Numbered from the stretch's first letter, positions 1 through 12,417 are shown. The stretch is 64,000 nucleotides of DNA from Chrysopilus asiliformis (GCA_964034945.1 OZ035963.1:61353182-61417181), one strand, 5' to 3'. Program-made: numbers and translations. Notes: a model not told the origin generated them from the letters alone.

Positions 1-3000
1 CCAGAAAAAAATTTAGATATCGAATTGAAAGGGTAACGAAAAAAACTGAACGCCGAGCACAAAAAAAAACACCTAAAATGAATTCCTGCAGTACAGTCGG
101 TCGACATATTTTCTGTCGCTTCCGAAAATTGATTTTCCATTCCATTTGATTCGGGTTTTATTGCCGCTTTAATATGAAAAAAGGAGAATGGAAAATCGAC
201 GGCATGGTGATGGGAAATCGTCAACGGTGGCAAAATTTCCTGTTCCAGCTAAAATAAGCGACACTACTTCCGATGCTTGCATGCCACGCCATGCCTTTTG
301 TATAAAATGTTTGTTCCCAAAAACCAACTCCCACACTTAGCCACGATTTTCCCGATTTTCCAGACCTCTCGCGACATCATCAGGCGGACGCGGCGCCACG
401 CCACGACATTGTAGCCACCCTCATTGTGATGTAGTCCTCAAAAATCGTACAACTTCCTGCCTCATCTGAAAAAGGAAAACTGGTGAAAAAACATTTTCCT
501 TTCGGCTGAAATATTCATGACGATTTTGTTCGATTTTGTGGAAAATAATTTTTGAACAAAAAAAAAATATTTGAGAAAAAAAATATCCAACACAGTTTTC
601 CTCTGTCTCTGGGGCTTTTCAGGCAATGTTACTGAAAAAAAAACACAATAAATAAATGAAAAGCCCGATCAAGCTATGTTGCTGCTGGTGGTGGACCAAC
701 ATGGCTTCGATGTTATTTTTGGTGATTGTTTTTTCGTCTAGACAAGCTGCAATGATTGACAGTAATTGTAACATGGGGACGTGTCCTTGGACCTAATCCA
801 GCGTATCCAGAAACATGACATGATCAATCTAAATTTGTTCCGATACGCTTCAATCGCCACGTGGAAATTTAATGGTTTTTAGAAAAATTTTAGTTGAAAA
901 AATGTGGCTTAAAATTTGAAATGTGGATGGTAGATTTTTCAGGTTTCAGTAAGTGACATTTCCACAATTTTTAAATGGAATTTTCATATCTTTTAAAGAT
1001 TCTTTTGTCTCATACGCCATTTGTAGAATTTTTAAACGATTGATAAGAAGTGAAATTTTAAACCCAGATTTTTCAAATGCGCTGTAGATATTTGGTTTTT
1101 GGTTGACAAGGACGCAGTCGACTTTTGCCCACAGTTTTGCCCCATATTCACAATTACACAAAAAAGATTGTGTTTTTCGAACAAACGGTTGTTTCGAAGT
1201 TTTCCCAAAATTTGAATATTGACGTTTGGGACAAACTGACATCTTATTGAAAATTTGGTAAATAAACTCTTTTTGGCCCCACAGACCTTAGGCTTATCCT
1301 TCCTTCCTCAGCCACAGATCAACCCTCGCCCCTCCCCCATCCACCCCCCTTCCGACCCCCGAAAAATCGGAACTAATAAAACTGTGTTGGTATTTTTGTA
1401 GTTCACTGTTAAAAGTTCAAAATCAAGTGCAAAAGAGAATAATTCTTGGTTGCAAGTTTAGTATTTGTGACCTTTTGAAATTGTATTTTCACTGACGTCA
1501 ATTTTGAGCAGGCAGTCTTTAGTTTTTCATCGAAAGTCAGTGTCTAAGGGACCGTTTACATCTGACACTTTATTCCGCGAATTTTGTTCTGCAATACCAA
1601 ATTGACGATTCACAACCGTTTGCATTACGACACATAAATTTGGGGAATAAATTCTAAATAAAATTCTTGGAGCAATTCAAGAAAAAATCGCATGTGGAAA
1701 CTGGGTTTAGGACCATTCTCGGAATACGATTTTTAGAAAAATTTGATTCGTTGAGAAAATTAAAAAACAATTTTTAGAAAAATTTGATTCGTTGAGAAAA
1801 TGAAAAAAAAATGATATTTCTTAAACTTTTCTGTCGCCAGCGCCATGCGTATATGAAAATTTTTTGATAATCAATTTATTTTAAACATTGAAGATCACAG
1901 AATTGAATTTGCTTGCAGGGCATGTTAATTTCGGCAACCAAATTTTAAAAGTAATCAAAGATAATTTCTTTTTTTATGAAAACCATTATTATTTACAAAT
2001 CCAAGCACCATTATAAATTCCCTTTCAGAAAAATTCCCAAACACAATTTTTCAAAACCGACATTTTAACTTTAAGAAAATCAATTTCCATGGATTAGTGA
2101 CCCCAAACTATCAAAACTTCAACGGTTAAATTTGAAAAAAAGAAAATATTCGCGTGACTTATTAACATTTTGAAGAATTTTATGCGTTTTTCCCGTCAAT
2201 AAACCAGGAAAACTTTTCAAATTTTCCATATCTTCTTATCTATCGTTATTGTCTTGGTGGCATAGTGATTGTAATTTATTGAAACTGATGTGAAACTTTC
2301 GAGTTCCCCCCCCGAGTTTACCACACCACCCAAAAGGAGTTGCCATCCATTTTGAATGTCGAGATAGTCGCAAAACAGTCATTTGTTTGATGTCATTGCC
2401 TACAAGAAAATACACTTAACTATAGTACATCAATTGGGAAATTGTTCTTTTGGGAAATGCAATGCATTTCTGCAACTGTAGGTACAAGGAAATAAATGCA
2501 CGACATTGTGTTGATAAATTTTTGTACAATGGAAATTGTTCTTGTTTTCACTAAAGTGTATGCAAAAATAGTTTGTAGTTTTTAGTTCGATTCCATTGGG
2601 AAATGTTTTGAAAGTTGGATAAGAAAATGTATATTTGTGAAATGGGAACAGATATTTGCTCTAAATAAAATTTTTACTTTGACAACATGAATCAATTTGA
2701 TTAAAAGATAAGATGATATTGTTGAGTTTTTTTTAAACGTTTATTTTGGTTTGTTTGATGACTTTTGGGGCTGAAGTTAAATACAGGCGATACTTGATTT
2801 AATAAAGGTCTGGATAAAAGATATTTTGGTCACGGCGCTTCATGATTTGTTTCCGGTCTTGATGTACGACGTGAAAAATTTGATTTAAAATACTTATTTA
2901 CTTTCTTCGAAAAATATTTTTTTCATTATAGGGATTTTATAACCCATTAATACTTAAATGACGGGTTCCACAAAACTTTCAGCGGCCACCAAATCAAATT

Positions 3001-3079
3001 AGAAGGACTTTTTTCCTTGAAATGCATCCCATAGCTCGATTAAACGGTGAATGAAAATTTGGTGAAACCCACCATTAGT
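1..3079. other. AT-rich noncoding sequence
   Basis: No supported gene on either strand; open frames are short and A/T-driven. A relatively GC-rich patch lies at about 360-430, just after a TATAAAA at 301-307. This could be a promoter, but there is no coding exon to attach it to. A 41-bp direct duplication is listed separately. A short run of C occurs near 2310. The rest looks like intergenic or intronic DNA. Confidence 0.5.
1730..1801. repeat. 41-bp direct duplication
   Basis: A unit beginning TTTTTAGAAAAATTTGATTC is repeated with a 41-bp period (starts at 1730 and 1771). The two copies are almost identical, which suggests a recent local slippage or duplication. Confidence 0.75.
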
Positions 3080-3179
3080 TTAAGTTTGGTAGTTTTGTAA
3101 TCCAAATCTCCTAACGATTATGTTTTTCACTAATGCGCTTTCAGTTTTACATGAATTGCAAGCTATAGATGTGCTTGCC

Positions 3180-3500
3180 ACATTTGTAAGGTTTGGAACT
3201 CCTAAAACAGCAGAAACCTTCAAACTAAATCCATACTCCCTCAAATTTTGGTTGCTTAACAATTCTCTCCTTCTTTGCCGCACACACTGCTTATCGGTAT
3301 TGCAAACTATTGATAAAATTTTAACATTTGTAAAATACTGCAACCCTTATAATCAGAAAATCATGATCGGAAAGCCAGGCTTGAACCTCCAAATTTTAAT
3401 TTGCGTACGAATTTAGTCTTTCTTGTAATACATGCTGTTTTTACATGACTCAAAAACCATAGATGGGTTTTAGACATTTGTAAGGCATAACAATCAATGA
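3180..3500 (+). repeat. Family G repeat cluster (ACATTTGTAAGGTTT)
   Basis: Three copies of a short dispersed motif start at 3180, 3324 and 3474, spaced 144 and 150 bp. A fourth lies at 4385. After the core, the 3180 copy continues with a segment similar to other copies in the window (an aac/tcc triplet region, then CAGAAACCTTCAAA). The open frames across it are explained by the repeat, which reads ATFVRF in one frame. Function is unknown. Confidence 0.55.
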
Positions 3501-3539
3501 AAAAAAGAGACCTAGAAGTAAAGTGACTAACTTTTTACG

Positions 3540-4012
3540 GTAAACATGGGACAAATTACCGGGAGCGAGGAAAAGGAAATGAGGGGGGGGGGGGGGGGGG
3601 AATAGTGCGGATAACTTTTTAATGCTTAGAAATTAATTGTGAAAATTTTGCAAGCCCGAGCAGAGAGAAGAGGGCTTATTTCAGATCTTGTTTTTTTGTT
3701 TGTGATTTATTGTGTCATGTCTTTAATATTTTAAAAACACGCCAAAAATTACGCCGCAGGTAAAACTTTTAGACACAAACATCGAACTATTGAAAATCAT
3801 TTAATTAAATGCGCCGCACGATTTTTCAATAAAAATGCAATAGAAGCAGTAATTTTTGAGAAAACTGCGCCGAAGTCGAAAATTTTTGCTTTTCGAGGTC
3901 AATTTTTTAATGATTAAGAAATTACTAGAGTAGAAAGTTTAGTTTCGGGGATGCCGGGAAAACATGACTAAATACGGGACTATCACAGCCATTCCGGGAC
4001 GTTATGGTGACT
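3540..4012 (+). mobile_element. Family C element, degenerate copy
   Basis: This shares the layout of family C: a poly-G tract (18 G, 3583-3600), internal GCCGCAGG-type modules (near 3752, 3811 and 3869), and a 3' end reading GCCATTCCGGGACG followed by TATGGTGACTCA, a decayed form of the terminal TATGGTCACCC. The left end is not clearly recognisable. No transposase frame is present, so the copy is non-autonomous. Confidence 0.55.
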
Positions 4013-4039
4013 CAAATTAGAAATAAAGTTTTCTCTCTC

Positions 4040-4292
4040 TCTCTCGGCACTACGACCGATTTCCGGTCTTGGCCTGCCGCAATGTCTCTCGTCTCTCGCC
4101 AGAGGTGCCGGTCACGTGCCGATGTCCTCCAGTTCTGCATCCCAATTCTCTTCGCGTCCTGGTCAACGCCATCTTGCCATCTGAGGTTGGGTCTTCCTTG
4201 TTGCTAATAATCTACCGCAGAAGACTTTCCGAGCCGGGTCACTTTCACTCATTCGATTGACATGACGAGCCCACCGGAGTCTGTTCAAGTTT
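4040..4292 (-). pseudogene. RTE-like LINE, C-terminal coding fragment
   Basis: Read on the minus strand, about 4290 to 4225 encodes LNRLRWARHVNRMSESDPAR. After a frame change, about 4205 to 4045 encodes GRPNLRWQDGVDQDAKRIGM followed by QNWRTSARDRHLWRE. These match the well-known C-terminal region of many insect non-LTR retrotransposon polymerases (LRWAGHVxRM, then GRPxxRWxDxVxxD, then NWRxxAxDRxxWR). The frame break and missing upstream domains show a dead 5'-truncated copy. The clade (RTE, possibly Jockey/R1) is inferred from the motif style. It abuts the family C copy. Confidence 0.65.
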
Positions 4293-5999
4293 TCACCTAA
4301 TAAAATTTAGGTTTTACTGCAGTTTTCGACGTACCGCCGCTGCACTTGTTTTTTGCATGTGTTCCGAGAAAAGGATTCGGCCGTACATTTGTAAGGTTTT
4401 CCAACTTATCAAGAGCGGAAAACAGAAGAATCGATTATAAAAACCGTTTCTAGCAAGAAAAACTACTATTAAATCGAGAAAATTTTCTTTGAAATTTAAA
4501 AACAGAAAAATTTTAGCACTTTTTCAAATTAAAATCGAAATTTTTACCAAATAAAAACGGTTTATAATTTCAAATCATGGAACTTTCAATTTCTCCCAAT
4601 TTGTCATGCATAAGAAATTCACAAGTCTATTATTTCCTAAACACCCAAAAAAATAATCACAGAAAACATTTTGAAACTTTTTATAACCATCCGACATTAT
4701 CGTCACTGCGCACAAAAACTTCGTAAATCGAGAGACGAAAGTAATGCAAAATGTTAAATCACTAGAAAGTCAGAGGTAAAAATTTCTCGATAAAAACATT
4801 TGATGTGACCAGCAAATGGTTTTCTATTTCTAGCTTTTAATAACATCCGGTTTGAAATTACAAAAACTAAATAAAAATCCAATATTGCAATATAGAAATC
4901 ACTATTTCGATTTCCAAGAAGCATTCAAAGTCAATTTAATTGTAAAACACCAATAAGTGGGGAATTGTATCTGAAATATCCAGAGTCAAAGACGATGTCG
5001 ATAAATCGGCTTCTTAATAACACATCCTTAGGGTTGGTGGGATTCCTTTACACTATGGAATGCTGTAAACTAAAAGCAAATAATAATATCAGCACCCACA
5101 ACAACAAAAATCGAATTCACATCAGCAGATATCTTCCAGGAAAATCGATGAAAATCTGTTGAAAAAGAAGTCCTTAAATTCCTGCAAGGCTTTTGTTGTC
5201 GACTTGTTACCGGTATTTCTCCGATTCAATTTTTGTTGTAAGGATCGAATGGTAGTTGTTGTACGAAAGGTAGATGATGGCAGGTAGGATGACAGCCAAT
5301 ACTGAAAAAGGAAACTATTCGCCGTTTGCCATTGAATGCTACCAAGTGTGAATGGATTTTTGAAGGAAAAATTGTGTTATCAGCAACGGAAGCATAACAG
5401 GAGGTACGACAAGAAGGAAATGGTTTTGTGATCACGGAGATAAAGGAAAATAAATAAAAAATAATATAAGCTATAATAATAATAAAAAGAAGTAAATATA
5501 GAAAGAACATTGCTTTGCCTATAGAACCTGCAATTCGTAAAAGCGAAGAGAAAAACGCTTTCAAGATTTAAAATATTGATTGAAAACTGATTTGGAAAAA
5601 TTATATTCGAACAGCTTGTGATTTTCTTATATTATATTAGCTCTTTAGATCCATCGTTGATGGAACGATTTAAAGTCTCAATAAACACGACCGTTTTTCT
5701 CCCTTGCTTTTTAGAAATAGTTTGTACCCAACCCCACCCGTTTTCTAGAAAATAATTTGCAAAGCTGTAACCCGTTAACAGTCATTCCGATTGGAATGGG
5801 ATGTATGGAAAAGTTGTACAAAATTGTGTTTTAAACACTTTTTGCCTTATCAATTTTTCGACAGAATGCACCCTTTTTTGAATAAAATGCAAAAAAATCG
5901 TATTCCAGTTTTATAGGGGAAGACTGGCCTGATTGACTTTGGATGTTCTTAATACCGCCACTGGGTTTGATTGAAAAGCGATTAGAGGTGGAGCCTTTA
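4293..5999. other. Unique AT-rich noncoding sequence
   Basis: Apart from one family G core at 4385, nothing recognisable. Open frames near 4965 and 5226 are low-complexity and lack domain-like features. Confidence 0.45.
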
Positions 6000-6271
6000 C
6001 ACTCAGAAAAATGTCCAGGTCAACTTTTTGTCAGGTTAACTCTGACCTTACAGAGGTTTTTGTAAGCCAGCTAGCGGTCAGAGTTAACCTATCTAAGGTC
6101 AACTCGTGCAGCTCCCAATGCCCTACTTCACCTGCTGGTGGCTTAATTTCAGAATTTCTCCGACCACAGGTCAACTCAGTTTTACTTGCCCACATGCAGG
6201 TGAACGCGCGCATGCCCGAGGCCAATTACGCCGTATGTAGGTCGTCGAGTTAGCCTCCATTTTTCTGAGTG
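6000..6271 (+). mobile_element. Family A MITE, copy 1 (272 bp)
   Basis: Begins CACTCAGAAAAATG and ends with the exact inverse, CATTTTTCTGAGTG. It is flanked by TA on both sides (5998-5999 and 6272-6273), consistent with a 2-bp TA target duplication as in Tc1/mariner-type MITEs. The interior has no transposase. Short frames in both directions (6011-6253 +, 6225-6031 -) recur in other copies and are repeat artefacts. It contains perfect AGGTCA hexamers at 6017, 6096 and 6168 (+) and 6043 (-). Nearly identical to the copy at 26693. Confidence 0.85.
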
Positions 6272-6616
6272 TAGTGTTCAGTATAAAAAAAATGTGAAAA
6301 ATGTTCCAAAAACACGTAAATCTTGTCAAATTTTCCCATTTTTCATCTACGCCGTTTCCTCAAACGGCATGAGCCAACATTTCGGTGCAATCAGTCGGGT
6401 GTTTCTCGAGTTGGGTAAGAAAACTTTGTGATCTGGTCAAGGAAAACACAAAATTTTGAACTGCATGTTTTTTTCTCTTCCTGCCCTCCCCGTCAGAAGA
6501 TATGCATTAAAATTTCAGTACAATCGGTTGAGTTGTTTTCAAGTTAGCGTATTCAAAGGACCTGTTATTTAACTAAGTTTTTTCTCTCTCGATCGAAATG
6601 GTTTATAAATACATAT

Positions 6617-7108
6617 GGTGACCATATTTTTTTTCTTTGGGTCTATCTGGGACAAGATGAGCAGTGGGGGGGGGGGGGGGGGGGAGGGCTGTATGGCTGA
6701 GCCCGAACACCAACGAAACAATGAAATTTTATAGACAAACAAAGACTTTTTTGGGACGAAAATCATGGAAAAAAAATTTAAAAAAAAGAGTTAAGAATGC
6801 GGCGCAAAGATTTATTTAAGTTTTCGCGCTCTTTAGATTCCAAAAAGAAAGACTAGTGCTTTGCATACAAAATATTTTGGAACTCATGCTCGATTTGTGA
6901 AAAATCGTTGAAAAAATGTGCCGCAGGCATAAAAAAAAATATTTACAGCTACTCCCAGCCAAAGTAGAGTAATTTTTGTGTATTTAATGATCGTTGTTGC
7001 GTTTGATAAATTATTACACCAAATTGAATAACCCCGGACAAAAGTTTAGTTTTTGGGACGTCAAGACAACATTCCTAAATATTAGACCATCCCGATCATC
7101 CCGGAATG
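6617..7108 (+). mobile_element. Family C element, copy at 6.6 kb
   Basis: Starts GGTGACCATATTTTT, then GGTCTATCTGGGACAAGATGAGCAGT, a 19-G tract (6666-6684), modules like TGCGGCGCAAAG and GTGCCGCAGGC, then AAAGTAGAGTAATTTTTG and AAGTTTAGTTTTTGGGACG. The right end decays at CATCCCGGAATGTA. The same order of blocks is seen in the copies at 9.2 and 11.8 kb. No coding capacity. Confidence 0.65.
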
Positions 7109-7358
7109 TATCATCATCCTATAAGTACAGCACTTTCTTTTCTGCGTATGAGAAAATAAAAATCCGAGCTGACTTCATGAAACCTTAGAACTTTGAAACT
7201 TCTTTGAGATTTTGTCGAGCTTTAGTTCCGTCGAAGATGAATTTTATGATGGCATGTGTTGGATTCTTACTATTTTTCCTTCTGGAATTTCTCACAATAT
7301 GTGCTGTGCATGTATGAAAAAATTTTAGAAAATATTTTCTACTCTAAGTTCTCTAACG

Positions 7359-7481
7359 GCCAATTTATTCACTAGGAGTTAAATCGCCTTAACTCCCTTA
7401 ACTCACCTTTTACATGGAAAATAACACTAGCTAACTCCCTTAACTCACTAACTCGGCTTAACTCCTAGTGAATAAATTAGG
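7359..7481. mobile_element. Short foldback MITE
   Basis: Terminal inverted repeats of about 24 bp: the left reads CCAATTTATTCACTAGGAG then TTAA, and the right is its inverse, TTAACTCCTAGTGAATAAAT. The interior is made of repeated TTAACTCCC/TAACTCAC words. About 120 bp, no coding capacity. Terminal nucleotides and superfamily are unresolved. Confidence 0.65.
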
Positions 7482-7489
7482 GGTAAATA

Positions 7490-9170
7490 CGATTGAAGGG
7501 TTTCACAAGAAAAATATTCAATCATTTCTTTACAGCCATTGAAAATGTTTAATAAATTCCTTTTTTATTTTCAATGATTTTGTGGGTGTAATTTGAAGTT
7601 TTTCTATAAATAGAATTTACAAATAAATAGAATTCATAAAAAAATTATAGTGATTTTTCCTGTTGCTGAACTGTGGCACAGTAAACACTTTTAAGAAAAT
7701 AAAAGTCACAGCTTTTCATCGATTGTAAATTGCATGCAGAGTAAAATTTTTTTTACACTTTCTTGTAAATGCAATAAAATTCAAATCGTTAACATTTAAC
7801 CCGTTCTCCCATTCGCCAATACCAAAAACCCAGAGAGAAATCACACTTTATGGCGCGTAAAAAATAAATTGTTGGAAAAAAAACGAAAGAAATATCGTTT
7901 CATTTTCCACTAAATTAAGATTTTATTTGGATTGACTTTAAAATTATTGTTTTTTACTAACTGATATATCGATCCAATCCTACTGCTGTGCCCCAATAGA
8001 CCTCGTATGTCGTATGTGTTCCGTATTTCATTTTAAAAGGAGAATTCGATTCGATTGCCATCTAAAAGATAAGTGCCTTTTCGCAGTTTTTGATATTTTA
8101 CTGAAGTTTTTTTTATCCTGCTAGAAAGAACGGGGATGAAAGGATTGTTTCTGTATATTCACATGGTAGAAATTCCGCTTTTCTTACTTTAAGAACACAA
8201 CCAATACAGCAAAAGCGATTGAAGCAATTTTTATGTCCTTTAGAATTTGCACTCGTTTAAGTGTTCTTGCCGTTTTTACTACCATCAATAAAAAGTAAAA
8301 GTCAAAAAAAAAAACAAGACTAAAAAATTACGACAAGGAAGAAGGAGGAAGGAAAAATCTTAGGTCCTGTCGTATACACACATTCGACGAGGAAATCCTT
8401 CAAGAATTCTTCCACATACACATATGAGAGACTGAATTTTTAGTGTCGTGAGACACAATTTACTACAATTCCTTATTCTCTTTCATGGATCATTTCGCTG
8501 AAGATTTTCACAATCACCCTTCTCCGCTCTGCCCATACCCGTCACCGGATCTCATTCTTTCCCCCGACAAAATGTCCACCCTTCCCAGTCGTTTTTCGCA
8601 TGTTTATTCCAACAGGATGACGATCAGCAATGATTCGCCATAGAACAGAAATATCCTTACGAGGAAGTAAACTTAGCTATTGGCATATTTATAGGCGTAG
8701 AAATGTGTGGCCCATGGCCATAGATGGATGGATGGATAGATGGTACCAAGGCCAACCAGCCATCTTTGTTTTATTGCCGAGTGTTATTTATTGAGGAGGC
8801 AATTTCGTTGGGGCGTCTTTATGAGATGTCGATATCATGAACAGCCGTTAAGAAGTAGTCGAAGGCTAGTAAAATTCCACGAGAATTACTCGAAAGAAAA
8901 AATTTCGGAGGAGGAAATCCCATACGCGTCCCCAATAACTACATTTAGGACGTTTGCACTGTAGGCGACAGGCGATACAATTTTCGTCCTGTGACGAGTG
9001 TGAATTATAACTAAATTGGGCTAGTCGTCACATATTTTAATTGCTGTGTGCGGAATTGAATATTATTTTTATCATGGCGAATTTTTTGAAAAATTATTTT
9101 ATTACAAGAGTATCTCAAATTTAAAAATCCATAAAATCATAAAAAAAATTACTCGTAAAAAAGTTTGCTT
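7490..9170. other. Unique noncoding sequence
   Basis: No gene or transposon recognised. A small GATG/GATA microsatellite sits at about 8724-8742. The open frame at 8740-8964 has no recognisable features. Confidence 0.45.
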
Positions 9171-9175
9171 ACAGA

Positions 9176-9719
9176 TAGGGCGACCATATTTTTCTGGGTT
9201 AATCCGTGCTGGATGCCAGGCTACTTGAAACGGATCACCAACGAAACAACAAATTCTATATAGAAAATAGACTTGATTACGACGAAAACCACGAAAAAAT
9301 TAAGAAATCTGGGCCGCAGGCGATTTTATTTTAAAGGAGAATGCAGCACAGTCACACTCCCGAGCGGAAATTAACCTAATTTCTCGAGCTTTTAAGTTTC
9401 ACAAACAACTGCAAGGAAAATTGTACAAATATCATTAAGAAAAAATGCGCCGCAGGCCAAATATTTTGAGATACACACGCCATTTGTGGAAAATGGTTGA
9501 AAAAGTACGCCGCAGGTAAAAAAAAGGTAATTTACAGAAGCCTCCTGCCGAAGTAGAGTATTTTTGCATTTTTAGGGATTGTTTTTTTCCACTATTTGAT
9601 AGATTTTAAGACGATATTGAAAAATTCGAGACAGCAGTTTAGCTTCCGGGACACTTAAATCCGGGATCTTCCTGCCATTCCGGGATTCTCCCGGCCATTC
9701 CGGGACGTATGGTCGCCCA
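9176..9719 (+). mobile_element. Family C element, best-preserved copy (hAT-like, 544 bp)
   Basis: The left terminus TAGGGCGACCATA and the right terminus TATGGTCGCCCA are inverted copies. Flanking octamers CTTACAGA (9168-9175) and CTTAGTGA (9720-9727) agree at 6 of 8 positions, which fits a decayed 8-bp target duplication typical of hAT elements. The interior has GCCGCAGG modules at 9313, 9449 and 9509, and a C/G-rich right subterminal region with repeated CCATTCCGGGA. No transposase frame, so it is a non-autonomous element. The hAT assignment rests on end sequence and target-site length. Confidence 0.75.
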
Positions 9720-9727
9720 CTTAGTGA

Positions 9728-11755
9728 GAACTGGCCCGGTGGGATACCGAACTTTCCCCGGAAAAAAGTTCGGAACTCCCGAAAGTTAGTCCCGAAAAAG
9801 GGTCCTTCATTTTCTGGTCTACAAAAAAGGCTGATTAATATTGCCGTCGTGGCAAGAAACTTCAACAAATATTTTTTTAAATTTTTACGAGCCTAAAACA
9901 ATTTTGGCGGGGAGGTGGCACGGATATTTTCAAACTTCCGGATAGTTAAAACCGTAATTTTGATACTCAAGAAATAGCAAAAAAGGGGGTTACAGAATAG
10001 GGGTGGAGTTTTTTTTGAATAGCAGAGTAATTTTCTTCGAGGACACCTGCTTCTTACTGAAAAATTACTGAAACATTTAGGAAATAGCAGGTAAGGGGAT
10101 ACGGAATCAAGAGAATTTTGTGCCCCCAAATTGAATCAGGGACTGTCCATTAAACACATCAAACCTTTGCGGAGACGGGGGTTTCCGATAGTGCGATGGC
10201 GGTATTGAAATTCATGCAAAACATAGAAAAGAAGTTCGGGAGGGGAGGGGAGGGGGAGGAAAGGGTCTAAAAATCTTTAAATTTGTGTTATGTATTTTAT
10301 GAACAGCTCTTAATGCAATCTCCTTTATTATTAAAACTATCAAATATGGGAAAAAATCTATTGAAGTAAGAGAAAAGCTATTTATTTCAAACAAATTTGA
10401 AAAAAATTAAGGGGTGCGGAGATAAGATCCCATAATGCGGAAAAATCTCTAGGTCTTGCAGGAATCTCTAAAATAAATTTTTTACTCTTAACAAAATCCT
10501 TAAATTTTCGGTTGTTGTTTGAAAATTGACAACAGAAAAAGAAATATGAAAACTTTGTTGTTACGTCACCACATTTAAAAATTCCAACTGAAATTATCTA
10601 AATGTCTTTTAATTAACTTAATTTCACAATCCACTTAGATACAATAAGGGTAGTTTAGTTTAAAGGAAATAAACCGAATCAATTCTATTCTATTATTAAA
10701 TACGAGACATTATCCAAATAACGTTTCATTTATCCAAAATGGAATATTAAATAATTACAATGAAATATAGATTTCCCTTAGAATGAATTTCCATAGAAAA
10801 AAGGATACGTTTAGGTCAATTTTCCCACTCTACTAGCGTAGATTATTTTACTATGGATTCATTGATTTATCAAATCATTAATTAGGCATCAAAAATATTT
10901 GCTTATGCCATACAAATTGTCTTTGCGTCATATAGATTTATGAATTAATGTATGGAATAATTAGATATCGATACAAGTATGTAGATTTCAAATGAAAACT
11001 TGTCCGTCTTATGGCTTCTGACCAATTGCGGTTCGACAAGTCTGTCTAAATACCGAAATATCCACAGATAAACAGTATTCAACTATTTATATCTAGATCA
11101 TATATCACTCGATTGTGATTTGTTATTATATTATATAATCAATGAGAATAGCCGAGGCGACTGAAGATGGAAATAATCTCTACTAAGTCTTAGCTAAGAA
11201 TCTTGACGGTCTGCATAGAATAATTAAAGCTTGTTTTCTTTAAAATATCTTATCTCGATTATAATTTAATTAATAACCACTCACCAGTTTAATATCCAGA
11301 TTCGCATCATTTTTTTTGTTCCTCTTAAAAACTCATCTCAAATACAGGTAAATATTTTTATTCCTTCCGATGGATTAATTCGTAATAAATTATTTAAAAT
11401 TCTGAAAGAAATAGTAAAAAAAATCTGAATTTCAATTATGACAACAAATTTGATAATAAACAAAATTCTATAACTTCTATTTTGGTTGAATTGGTAAAAT
11501 CATTGAGAGAAATAGAATTGATTTTACATGAATTCAAAGGTCACATCCGAAGCGAAGTGAGGTTTTTTTGTGGAAATAATTTTTACACTGGAAAAAATAT
11601 AAGTCGGAAAATTAGAATATATTTTCGGTATTCAAAAACATTTAGAAAATCTTATCTGTTAACTGCAAGTACCAGAAACACCGAGCAATGCTTGTTCGGT
11701 GACTTCAAAATTACTGGTGTTTTGAAGAAAAGGTAGATTCACGTTATCTGTACTA
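9728..11755. other. Noncoding sequence with a degenerate family D patch
   Basis: Around 10137-10440 there is a weak family D-like stretch (GGGACTGTCCATTAAA, then a G-rich block at about 10240-10263 and CATAATGCGG). From 10560 to 11480 the sequence is very AT-rich with many TAAT and ATTA words. No gene recognised; the frame at 11482-11736 has no domain features. Confidence 0.4.
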
Positions 11756-12417
11756 TAGGGTGATTATTTTTTTTTTTTTTCTATCAATCTGGGACAAGAT
11801 AAGTGTGGTGGATAAGGGTGGGGCCGGGGGGGGGGGGGGGGGGGCTTGGATGGCTATAACAACATACCAACCACTCAACAAGTGGTGGCTATAACAAAAT
11901 ACCAACCACTCAACAAAATTTTATAGAAAACAAATTTTAATTTCGACGAAAACCAAGGAAAAATGATTAATAATTGTGCGCCGCAGGCGAAATTTTATTA
12001 AACAGAGTGCGCCGCATAGATTAAAATCAAAAGCTGTACAGCCCCGAGGTAAAATAAACTTAATTTTTGGCCCTCTTTACATTCCATAAATAATGGCAAC
12101 GGAAATTGTAAAAATGCCAATAAAGAGAACTACGCCGCAGGTCAAATCTTTTGAGACATAAGCGCCCCTTGTGGAAAATCGTTGAAAAAATGCGACACAG
12201 GTGAGAAAAATATAATTTATAGTAACCCTTAGTCGAAATAGAGTAGTTTTTGCATATTTAGCTATCGTTTTTCTAGTATTTGATAAATTATGGCAGTAAA
12301 TTAATAATTCCGAATCAAACGTTTAGTTTTCGGGGCGCCGCGACAACAGGACTGTGCCGGCCATTTCGGGACATATGCCGGCCATTTCGGGACATATGCC
12401 GGCCATTTCGGGACCTT
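11756..12417 (+). mobile_element. Family C element, copy at 11.8 kb
   Basis: Starts TAGGGTGATTATTTTTT, then ATCTGGGACAAGATAAG, a 19-G tract (11826-11844), a 22-26 bp internal duplication (CCAACCACTCAACAA repeated near 11867 and 11911), GCCGCAGG modules (near 11980 and 12133), GAAATAGAGTAGTTTTTGCA and AGTTTTCGGGGCGCC. The right subterminal region is triplicated (next entry). The final inverted repeat is missing. Confidence 0.65.
12355..12415 (+). repeat. 21-bp triplication at the end of a family C element
   Basis: Three head-to-tail copies of TGCCGGCCATTTCGGGACATA start at 12355, 12376 and 12397 (the last incomplete). In other family C copies the equivalent CCATTCCGGGAC block occurs one to two times. 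Confidence 0.8.

Noticed and set aside
301..430. TATAAAA at 301 followed by a GC-rich patch, considered as a promoter with a first exon
   Set aside because: No open frame, splice donor in a coding context or downstream exon could be attached; too weak to call.
6011..6253. An 80-codon frame repeated almost identically at 26704-26946, suggestive of a conserved small protein
   Set aside because: Both lie wholly inside MITE A copies. Conservation comes from recent transposition, and the copies at 32.7 and 34.4 kb break the frame.
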